A stretch of DNA of 5,072 nt from CAYIFA01 sp964362625 (GTDB lineage Bacteria; Patescibacteriota; Minisyncoccia; 1-14-0-10-42-19), in NCBI GenBank assembly GCA_964362625.1, contig CAYIFA010000051.1, positions 1-5,072 on the forward strand, read 5' to 3'. Both the position numbers and the translations under genes were made by a program. A model generated the notes under the pieces. That model searched no databases, was not told where the DNA came from, and was given only the letters and a program-made list of their open reading frames with translations. Below are positions 1-4,886 of the stretch, one piece after another (position 1 is the first letter of the stretch; each line of letters opens with the position of its first letter).

Positions 1-476
1 TTAAAAAAGAATACCGCGCCTTGGTTATTGGGGAAATTAAAAATAGAACCGGAATCATTGATTTACCGATCGGCCGGTCGGGCGGCAAGTTTTTTAAAAG
101 AATCGCGGTCGGCAGAATGCGCGGTACTATCCGTGAAGCTGTAACTGAATATAAAGTACTAGAAAAATTTCCGGATTTTAAAGATGCCGATGGCGGTTTG
201 ACATTTGTTGCGATTTTCCCAAAAACCGGACGTACGCATCAGATCCGCTCGCACTTTGCCGCCATCGGCCATCCGGTGGTGTGCGATAAATTATACTCTG
301 GAAAGCGTTATGTCTGCCCATCCGGCCTCACACGGCAGTTTTTGCACGCGTATGCCATTGAATTTGAGTTGCCGTCCGGCGGAAGAATTAAGCTGGAATC
401 GGATATGCCGATAGATTTGAACGCAGTTTTAAAAGAGTTGCGGAAAACCTACGATAATGCTATAAATAATCAATAA
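1..476 (+). CDS. RluA/RluD-family rRNA pseudouridine synthase, C-terminal part (5' end outside window)
   Basis: This family isomerises uridine to pseudouridine in structured RNA; RluD acts on 23S rRNA helix 69, RluA and RluC on other sites. The reading frame is open from base 3 (KKEYRALVIGEI...), so the gene began upstream and the first in-frame start-like codon at 21 is not the true start. Visible family hallmarks are the PIGR motif near nt 75-90, GRTHQIR at nt 228-248, the GHPVVCDKLY stretch just after it, and the late RQFLHA motif. All belong to the C-terminal half of the catalytic fold. The catalytic Asp (HRLDxxTSG motif) and any N-terminal S4 domain lie outside the window. It stops at TAA, 5 bp before rplS, so the two are probably co-transcribed. 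Family assignment is firm; which member (RluD, RluC or RluA) cannot be settled from this fragment. Confidence 0.93.
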   Translation, partial: KKEYRALVIGEIKNRTGIIDLPIGRSGGKFFKRIAVGRMRGTIREAVTEYKVLEKFPDFKDADGGLTFVAIFPKTGRTHQIRSHFAAIGHPVVCDKLYSGKRYVCPSGLTRQFLHAYAIEFELPSGGRIKLESDMPIDLNAVLKELRKTYDNAINNQ

Positions 477-481
477 CTCAT

Positions 482-934
482 ATGAAAATCGGGCAAACAA
501 TTCAATTTTCTCCGGTTAAGATCGAGGAACGCCGGAAACTCGATATCCGGCCGGGCGATACTGTTCGCGTCTGGCAGAGAATCAGAGAAGGCGGCAAAAC
601 GCGTTTGCAGGCCTTTGAGGGCTTAGTTTTGGCGGTGAAACACGGCCACGAACCGGGCGCGACTTTTACGGTACGCAAAGTTGTCGATGGAGTAGGCGTG
701 GAAAGAATATTTCCATTGTACCTTCCAACTATAGAGAAAATGGAATTGGTAAAACGCTCTAAAGTCCGCCGCGCCAAACTTTATTATATTCGCGAAAGAG
801 CGGCCAAAGAGGCGCGAAAAAAGATGAAACACGTAAGAATGGTTGGCGAAACAATCATGGAAAAAGCGGCAGATAAAAACGAAGAAAAAGAAGAGCAAGA
901 AAAGGAAGCGGAGAAAAAGGGGAAGAAAAAATAA
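482..934 (+). CDS. rplS: 50S ribosomal protein L19 with charged C-terminal extension
   Basis: L19 is a large-subunit protein at the interface with the 30S subunit. The 150-residue product matches the family throughout its core: RPGDTVRV (residues 23-30), the RLQAFEGLVLA segment, TFTVRKVVDGVGVERIFPL (61-79) and the hallmark RRAKLYY (96-102). Bacterial L19 is usually about 115 residues; here roughly 30-35 extra residues follow the core, ending in a tail made almost only of Lys, Glu, Gln, Asp and Ala. The ATG at 482 gives the expected N-terminus, and only 5 bp separate it from the upstream pseudouridine synthase stop. No Shine-Dalgarno sequence is visible (AT-rich upstream), so coupling to the upstream gene is plausible. 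tRNA-Leu(GAG) begins 5 bp after the stop, suggesting one transcript. Identification is certain; the tail's role is unknown. Confidence 0.98.
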   Translation: MKIGQTIQFSPVKIEERRKLDIRPGDTVRVWQRIREGGKTRLQAFEGLVLAVKHGHEPGATFTVRKVVDGVGVERIFPLYLPTIEKMELVKRSKVRRAKLYYIRERAAKEARKKMKHVRMVGETIMEKAADKNEEKEEQEKEAEKKGKKK

Positions 935-939
935 CCTTT

Positions 940-1023
940 GCCCAGGTGGCGGAATTGGCATACGCGCTAGCTTGAGGGGCTAGTGCTCGCAAGAGCTTGG
1001 GAGTTCAAATCTCCCTCTGGGCA
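940..1023 (+). tRNA. tRNA-Leu (anticodon GAG)
   Basis: A complete class II tRNA folds by hand. The acceptor GCCCAGG (940-946) pairs with TCTGGGC (1016-1022), with one G-U at the base, and the discriminator is A1023. The D stem GCG/CGC is 949-951/963-965, with GG in the loop at 957-958. The anticodon stem CTAGC/GCTAG is 967-971/979-983, with a 7-nt loop and anticodon GAG at 974-976, reading CUC and CUU. The long variable arm GCTC-GCAA-GAGC (985-996) is typical of leucine tRNA. The T stem GGGAG/CTCCC (999-1003/1011-1015) encloses TTCAAAT. CCA is not encoded (ATCA follows), so it must be added by a nucleotidyltransferase. The gene starts 5 bp after the rplS stop and has no room for its own promoter, so it is probably cut from the rplS transcript by RNase P. 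Confidence 0.97.
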
Positions 1024-1057
1024 TCAAGGGAGAAGAAAATTTTGCTTTAAAAATATT

Positions 1058-1585
1058 TTATGCTGGCGGCGAGCTTCTTAATAAAGAGTGCTCTTTTAAG
1101 TGAGACCGAAGATCTACCATAGATTTTATTACAACAAGAAGGACGAGGCCCAAAATAGGCTCTTTAAATATCATTATTAACCATCCTCCGAAAATAATTG
1201 TAAAATGCATTATGATAATTCGTTTGTAAGGAGCGTTCATTTGTTTGCCTGAATCCGTATGTTCATATTCACGATTTCCGATAAAATTTGAGAAAAAAGA
1301 GATACCGTGACTTATAAAAAGCCCAATGATGGGTAATGCGACTGAGCTAAGTAGCGGCACAAATATTTCGCGTGTCGGAAAAAACGAGGTATGACTTAAT
1401 ACTGGCGCAAAGAAGGCAAAAATAAAAATTAAATGTCCGGCCATAAATCCCCCGAAATGGATAATAAAAAATGGCACAATTAAAATACTTAAGAGGCCAC
1501 TCACTTTAATTAATTTAAAAATATTGTAAAAGCCAATTACGCCACTTTCAAACCAAAAAAGAAAAGGATCTGAAAAAGACTCCAA
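1058..1585 (-). CDS. DUF6498-like multi-pass membrane protein, main reading frame of a frameshifted gene
   Basis: The open frame encodes 175 residues of a very hydrophobic protein with about five predicted membrane segments. Features I associate with the DUF6498 family are LFWFESGVIGFYN near the N-terminus, a central IIHFGGFMAGHLIFIFAFF segment, and a C-terminal block with MHFTIIFGGW and LLVVIKSMVDLRSHLKEH. The family's function is unknown. The nominal TTG start at 1585 is poor: its first residues (MESFSDPF) do not look like the family, and a stop (TGA, 1588-1586) lies immediately upstream in frame. The family-like N-terminus lies in another frame just upstream (separate entry), joined through a T6 run at 1560-1555. 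Repaired, the product would be about 201 residues. The gene is AT-richer than its neighbours and lies 3' of tRNA-Leu(CAA) on the same strand. The family call is from memory of conserved motifs. Confidence 0.75.
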   Translation of the reverse strand: MESFSDPFLFWFESGVIGFYNIFKLIKVSGLLSILIVPFFIIHFGGFMAGHLIFIFAFFAPVLSHTSFFPTREIFVPLLSSVALPIIGLFISHGISFFSNFIGNREYEHTDSGKQMNAPYKRIIIMHFTIIFGGWLIMIFKEPILGLVLLVVIKSMVDLRSHLKEHSLLRSSPPA

Positions 1586-1662
1586 TCAAAAAAGAGAACC
1601 CCTAGCAAAGGTATTGCATTAGCGATTATAAGCGGAATTACAGAAACACGAGAAACTGTCAT
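1537..1662 (-). pseudogene. N-terminal fragment of the DUF6498-like gene, out of frame with its continuation
   Basis: From an ATG at 1662-1660 this frame reads MTVSRVSVIPLIIANAIPLL, then GVLFFDWSLFQILFFF, and after a few non-family residues stops at 1539-1537 (41 residues). The stretch from ANAIPLLGVLFFDW through FQILFFF is the missing first membrane segment and loop expected before WFESGVIGFYN in the main frame. A single -1 shift (one extra T) at the T6 run, plus-strand A6 at 1555-1560, joins them as QILFFF|WFESGVIG without any gap. An in-frame stop (1683-1681) lies just upstream, so the ATG at 1662 is the first possible start. No Shine-Dalgarno sequence precedes it. The rest of the gene has no further lesion, so this is either a very recent mutation, a homopolymer sequencing or assembly error, or less likely slippage during expression. 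Confidence 0.75.
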
Positions 1663-1682
1663 GACACTGATTCTGTAATGTT

Positions 1683-1699
1683 ATTTATGAAGCATAAAT
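1683..1699 (-). other. AT-rich perfect inverted repeat downstream of tRNA-Leu(CAA)
   Basis: On the minus strand ATTTATG-CTT-CATAAAT forms a 7-bp stem with a 3-nt loop, starting 13 nt after the tRNA 3' end and lying 21 bp before the ATG of the DUF6498-like gene. It has no following T-run and a weak all-but-one A/T stem, so it is not a convincing intrinsic terminator. It could be a processing site, a regulator site or chance in AT-rich sequence. Confidence 0.3.
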
Positions 1700-1711
1700 T
1701 TGGCATCGAAA

Positions 1712-1795
1712 TGCCCGGGGAGGGGGTCGAACCCTCATGAGGTTGCCCTCGCAGGATTTTGAGTCCTGTGCGTCTGCCGGTTCCGCCACCCGGGC
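1712..1795 (-). tRNA. tRNA-Leu (anticodon CAA)
   Basis: On the minus strand the acceptor GCCCGGG (1795-1789) pairs perfectly with CCCGGGC, followed by discriminator A at 1712. The anticodon stem CAGGA/TCCTG encloses a loop CTCAAAA, with anticodon CAA at 1761-1759, reading UUG. The long variable arm has an AGG-GCAA-CCT core, as expected for a class II leucine tRNA, and the T stem GAGGG/CCCTC encloses TTCGACC. CCA is not encoded. It is 84 nt, the same length as tRNA-Leu(GAG) at 940-1023, shares 22 of its first 26 bases, and lies in the opposite orientation. A good promoter precedes it (1808-1836). The trailer can pair with the mature 3' end as GGCAT-TTCG-ATGCC (1715-1702), which may bear on 3' processing. 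Confidence 0.97.
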
Positions 1796-1807
1796 AATAG
1801 TATACAA

Positions 1808-1836
1808 ATTGTAACGCAAAAACAGCTATTGCGCAA
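1808..1836 (-). promoter_or_regulatory. Candidate sigma70-type promoter for tRNA-Leu(CAA)
   Basis: Minus-strand -35 TTGCGC (1836-1831), a 17-bp spacer, and -10 TACAAT (1813-1808, five of six to consensus). The predicted start near 1801 would leave a leader of about 6 nt before the tRNA, as is normal for a tRNA gene. Its -35 lies in the palindrome TTGCGCAA (1829-1836) shared with the divergent parB promoter. Confidence 0.55.
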
Positions 1837-1857
1837 CGATATTTATTTTGCTATTCT
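1829..1857 (+). promoter_or_regulatory. Candidate sigma70-type promoter for parB (predicted leaderless)
   Basis: Plus-strand -35 TTGCGC (1829-1834), a 17-bp spacer, and -10 TATTCT (1852-1857, four of six to consensus). Transcription would start about 7 nt further on, at or next to the A of the parB ATG (1865), giving a leaderless mRNA. This fits the absence of any Shine-Dalgarno sequence before that ATG. The -10 match is moderate and the call is inferred from spacing and from the mirrored promoter on the other strand. Confidence 0.45.
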
Positions 1858-1864
1858 GTATTCA

Positions 1865-2857
1865 ATGTCAGAAGAATCATTGGAACCCAAACAGAGCCAA
1901 AGCGTTTTTTTGGTTGAGCTGGATAAAATCAAGCTAAACCCCCATCAGCCGCGAAGGGACTTTGATCCGATCAAGCTTCAAGAATTAGCGGCCTCTATCA
2001 GATCTTATGGCGTACTCCAACCGCTAGTGGTTTTTCGCCAGGAACTTGAAGTCCCGACCGGCGCTATCGTCGAATATGAGTTAATTGCCGGCGAACGCAG
2101 GTTGCGTGCGTCCAAATTGGCCGGACTTGACCATGTGCCGGTAGTTGTCAGAAAAGAGCCACCGGAACGAATCAAGTTAGAAATAGCTCTGGTTGAAAAT
2201 GTCCAGCGCGAAGACTTAAACCCCATGGAACGGGCCGAGGCCTACAAAAAATTGCTGGATGATTTTGGAATGACCCAGCGGATGCTCGCCGAACGCATCG
2301 GGAAATCCCGGGAAGCGGTTGCTAACCTGGTACGCCTGACCGGACTTCCGGATTTTATAAAACAAGCTCTACGGGAAGGAAAAATGATGGAAGGCCACGC
2401 TCGGCCGTTAATGATGCTGGCTGACCGGCCGGAAGAGCAAAAAAAACTTTTTGAAGAAACGATACATAAAAAAGTCAGCGTGCGCTACGCCGAGCAGGTG
2501 GCCAGACGAATTGCCACCGATCGCATCCGCAAGCGCGATGACCTGATTACGGATACCGAAGCCAGAAAAATTGAGGAAAAGCTGTCAGAAGCGCTCGGCA
2601 CTAGAGTTTTTGTCGTGCGCAACAAAAACAGCGGCGGAGGCCGTATTGCCATTGACTTCTTCTCGCCAGAAGATTTATATGGATTTATGAAACGACTAGG
2701 CCAGCATGAAACAATTTTGGCAAACACCGGCGAGATGCCTACAGGCATTGACTCACCCGAAGCGACATCTCCCGAACCCGAAAGCTCACCAATTGACAGC
2801 CCCGAACCTCCCTCGAGCCACGCTACCGAAGAAGACCTGAAAAATTTTACAATCTAG
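1865..2857 (+). CDS. parB: ParB/Spo0J-family chromosome partition CTPase
   Basis: ParB loads at parS sites, clamps and slides on DNA using CTP, and works with ParA to segregate origins. The 330-residue product has the full order. An N-terminal CTPase domain carries NPHQPRRDFD (residues 25-34) with the following LQELAASIRSYGVLQPLVV, GERRLRA (76-82, CTP-binding box) and ENVQREDLNPMERA (111-124). A helix-turn-helix follows (about 135-157, MTQRMLAERIGKSREAV). The C-terminal dimerisation region (about 225-281) ends in GGRIAIDFFSPEDLYGFMKRL. A further tail of about 50 residues (282-330) is rich in Ser, Pro and Glu, repeats IDSPE at 295-299 and 310-314, and ends in EEDLKNFTI; this is not part of the usual fold. 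I chose the ATG at 1865 over an in-frame TTG at 1829 because the added residues lack family character and overlap the predicted promoter. No parA or clear parS is in the window. It ends 8 bp from the convergent ABC gene. Confidence 0.95.
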   Translation: MSEESLEPKQSQSVFLVELDKIKLNPHQPRRDFDPIKLQELAASIRSYGVLQPLVVFRQELEVPTGAIVEYELIAGERRLRASKLAGLDHVPVVVRKEPPERIKLEIALVENVQREDLNPMERAEAYKKLLDDFGMTQRMLAERIGKSREAVANLVRLTGLPDFIKQALREGKMMEGHARPLMMLADRPEEQKKLFEETIHKKVSVRYAEQVARRIATDRIRKRDDLITDTEARKIEEKLSEALGTRVFVVRNKNSGGGRIAIDFFSPEDLYGFMKRLGQHETILANTGEMPTGIDSPEATSPEPESSPIDSPEPPSSHATEEDLKNFTI

Positions 2858-2865
2858 AAAAAAGT

Positions 2866-4635
2866 TCATCCCAATTCATACTGGCTCAAAAGTTTTTTGT
2901 TGCCTTCGATTTGATATTGCAGCAGTTCGGAATATATTCCCTTCCGCCCGGCAAGTTCGGCCGGACTCCCCGAGTCGGCGACCATTCCATTATCCAACAC
3001 CACTATGCGGTCAGCGTTTTGAATTGTCGAAAAGCGATGCGCAATAATAATAACTAAACGGTCCTTAAAAAGTCTCTCCAGCGCCTCCTGCACCAGACGC
3101 TCGGACTTGGAATCAAGACTGCTGGTTGCCTCATCCAAAATTAAAATCGGCTTATCGTGTAAAATAGCCCGTGCGATTTGAATCCGTTGACGCTGGCCTC
3201 CTGATAATTTGACCCCTCGTTCGCCTATTTTAGCGTCAAGCCCGCCATTCAATTTCATCGCAAAATCATACGCGTTGGCCTTTTTCAATGCGTCAATAAT
3301 TTGTTCTTCTGCTGCTTCCGGCCTTCCATAAGCTACGTTCTCGCGGATGGTTGATGAAAAAAGTTCGCTGTCCTGGAACACCAGCGCCGAATGTTCACGA
3401 ATCCAAGCATGGCTTAGACCTTCATAGTTTTTGCCGGAAAGCGCAATTTTCCCGCTGGTTGGCTCATACAAGGCAAGGATGAGATTTATCAAAGTAGTCT
3501 TCCCCGCTCCAGAATGCCCGACCAACGCCACACATTCTTTATTTTTAAATGTCAAATTTATATTAGTGAATACTGGCGCACCGCCTTGATAGGAAAAGCT
3601 TACATTTTCAAAACTAATCTCCAGATCCTCTGCCAGTTTTGGTAATCTTCCTTCTTCGAATTTTTCTTTATCCGGGATATCAAGAACGGCCAAAAATTCT
3701 TTGGCGTCGGCGCTAGCTTGCTGAGCCTGCTCTAAAATATAACTCATACCATAAAGCGGCCAGCGTAGCTGAGTTAGAATTTGGATAACCAGCACCATTT
3801 CGCCAAGAGTCAGACCGCCAAAAAACGTCTGTCTAAAGATAATAAAAAGTATAGAAACAAAAGCAATTTCCAACCCGAACTCCCGAATAAAGTTTATGAT
3901 ATGATATTCCAACGACTGCCTATCATACAAACGGTTTATTATCTGATATTTGCCGGAAATAAAATCCCATTCTTTTTTTTGAGTGTTGTAGGTTTTGACC
4001 AGCTTAATGTTGCTGACAACTTCTCCGATACGGCCTCTGGATTCGTCTTCGTAGACATTTTTTTCGGCCTGGATTTTACCCCAGCGTTTCGTTGAATAAT
4101 TGGAAATGACAATGCAGAAAGGAAATACCGCGAGCGCGAATAGGGCGATCTTTACGTTAAAATACGCAAGTATCGCAATTCCGAAAATGGCCTGGAGTAT
4201 AGAGGGCAGAATCCAATTTGTTGCCTGCCCGATAAAAACGCGAATGGAAAGAATGCCGCGATTAAGCTGGTTTACGATCTTTCCCGATAGTTCCGAATCA
4301 AAATAAACTTGCGGCAGAGTAAATATTTTCCGGTAATAAATCTCGGCCAAATAACGGCCTAGCCGCGAAGATATAAAATCCCCCAAGCGCTGTCCAACGG
4401 CGCTGATCCCGATACTCACAATATTAATCACAAGTATCAGGCCAAAAAGGTAAATGAGATATTCGTAATTTCCTCTGCCGCCGGTTATTTGCTTAGACAA
4501 TTCATCTACAACAAACTTAAGGGTTATCGGGGTTGCCTGCTGTAGCGCCGCTTGAATCGCTATTAAAATACACGCGAAGGTAATCCATCCGTATAACGGC
4601 CGCGCTAATTTAATAATCTTTAGAATACTTTTCAT
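2866..4635 (-). CDS. ABCB-type ABC exporter (fused permease and ATPase)
   Basis: This 589-residue half-transporter should work as a dimer in the cytoplasmic membrane, exporting a substrate with ATP; lipid A-flippase-like (MsbA) and multidrug exporters share the architecture, and the substrate is not readable from sequence. An N-terminal membrane domain of about six helices spans roughly residues 12-310. The nucleotide-binding domain is complete: A-loop Tyr349 (FSYQ), Walker A GHSGAGKTT (373-381), Q-loop Gln421 (VFQDSELF), signature LSGGQ (477-481), Walker B with ILILDE and catalytic Glu502, D-loop SSLD (505-508) and H-loop His533 (IAHRFSTI). With every catalytic residue present, a symmetric homodimer is possible. 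The ATG overlaps the upstream yggU-like stop as ATGA, pointing to translational coupling. No Shine-Dalgarno sequence is visible. Its stop faces the parB stop across 8 bp. Confidence 0.96.
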   Translation of the reverse strand: MKSILKIIKLARPLYGWITFACILIAIQAALQQATPITLKFVVDELSKQITGGRGNYEYLIYLFGLILVINIVSIGISAVGQRLGDFISSRLGRYLAEIYYRKIFTLPQVYFDSELSGKIVNQLNRGILSIRVFIGQATNWILPSILQAIFGIAILAYFNVKIALFALAVFPFCIVISNYSTKRWGKIQAEKNVYEDESRGRIGEVVSNIKLVKTYNTQKKEWDFISGKYQIINRLYDRQSLEYHIINFIREFGLEIAFVSILFIIFRQTFFGGLTLGEMVLVIQILTQLRWPLYGMSYILEQAQQASADAKEFLAVLDIPDKEKFEEGRLPKLAEDLEISFENVSFSYQGGAPVFTNINLTFKNKECVALVGHSGAGKTTLINLILALYEPTSGKIALSGKNYEGLSHAWIREHSALVFQDSELFSSTIRENVAYGRPEAAEEQIIDALKKANAYDFAMKLNGGLDAKIGERGVKLSGGQRQRIQIARAILHDKPILILDEATSSLDSKSERLVQEALERLFKDRLVIIIAHRFSTIQNADRIVVLDNGMVADSGSPAELAGRKGIYSELLQYQIEGNKKLLSQYELG

Positions 4636-4856
4636 AGTCCGGAAACATCAATTATTTTATGTCGGCTGGTATATCCGGAAATTATTTTCAAATTTGATGA
4701 AGTAATTCCAAAATAATCCGAAAGCGCCCTGATAATAGCGGCGTTAGCCCTTCCCTCTACCGGTGGCTCTTTAACCGAAACAACAAAATGCGACTCATCA
4801 ATTTTCTCTACCGCCTCTACTTTTGCCCGCGGTTTTGCAATAACAGATATCTTCAT
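4632..4856 (-). CDS. YggU/UPF0235 (DUF167) family protein
   Basis: A 74-residue protein of the small alpha/beta DUF167 family, widespread in bacteria and archaea but of unsettled function. Family marks are the opening MKISVIAKPRAK (usual V.V.P.AK), the conserved EPPVEGRANAAIIRALSDYFG block (usual apP.dGkAN..l...La), the SNLKIISGYTSRHKIIDV ending (usual v.iv.G..sr.K.v.i), and a length slightly under the common 80-100. It sits between a winged-helix regulator gene and the ABC exporter on the same strand, and its TGA stop overlaps the exporter's ATG (ATGA), so all three are probably one operon. Upstream of its ATG there is only a weak GTGAG-like match to a ribosome binding site, partly next to the inverted repeat at 4863-4878. 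Confidence 0.92.
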   Translation of the reverse strand: MKISVIAKPRAKVEAVEKIDESHFVVSVKEPPVEGRANAAIIRALSDYFGITSSNLKIISGYTSRHKIIDVSGL

Positions 4857-4862
4857 GTTCTC

Positions 4863-4886
4863 ACATTCTTGAGAATGTTGGAATGT
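4863..4886 (-). promoter_or_regulatory. Inverted repeat plus extra half-site: candidate operator or mRNA hairpin before yggU
   Basis: ACATTCT (4863-4869), a 2-bp spacer, and AGAATGT (4872-4878) form a perfect 7-bp inverted repeat of 16 bp. A third copy of GAATGT follows at 4881-4886 in direct orientation to 4873-4878 and touches the stop codon of the upstream regulator gene. The site fills most of the 29-bp gap between the winged-helix gene and yggU, ending 6 bp before the yggU ATG. It could be an operator bound by the encoded regulator or another dimeric protein. As RNA it would be a poor hairpin with a 2-nt loop unless the inner pair opens. Confidence 0.45.

Noticed and set aside
205..414. 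Open frame inside the pseudouridine synthase gene in another frame
   Set aside because: Fully embedded in a clearly conserved coding region and without recognisable protein character.
635..645. GTGAAACA in rplS matching half of a parS site (and TGAAACACGTA at 825-835)
   Set aside because: The other half of the 16-bp palindrome is not present in either case; both lie in conserved L19 coding sequence.
502..961. Two minus-strand open frames (502-777 and 623-961) opposite rplS, one very Phe/Leu-rich
   Set aside because: They are antisense shadows of rplS; the Phe/Leu richness is just the complement of the Lys/Glu codons in the L19 tail, and no family pattern is visible.
1004..1057. Phage or integrative element attachment site at the 3' end of tRNA-Leu(GAG)
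   Set aside because: No second copy of the tRNA 3' end sequence and no integrase gene in the window.
1586..1588. Reading the TGA just upstream of the DUF6498 main frame as Gly (alternative code)
   Set aside because: TGA serves as a true stop for the ABC gene and yggU, and the family N-terminus is found in the other frame, so a frameshift explains the locus better.
1683..1699. Intrinsic terminator after tRNA-Leu(CAA)
   Set aside because: The stem is nearly all A/T and no T-run follows; kept only as an inverted repeat.
1829..1864. Longer ParB starting at TTG 1829
   Set aside because: The extra 12 residues lack family character and the TTG lies within the predicted -35 palindrome; ATG 1865 is a better start.
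2005..2748. Minus-strand open frames opposite parB (2005-2226 and 2485-2748)
   Set aside because: Antisense shadows of a well-conserved ParB; no start signals or family features.
3781..4306. Plus-strand open frames opposite the ABC exporter
   Set aside because: Antisense to the conserved membrane domain of the exporter; translations show no domain.
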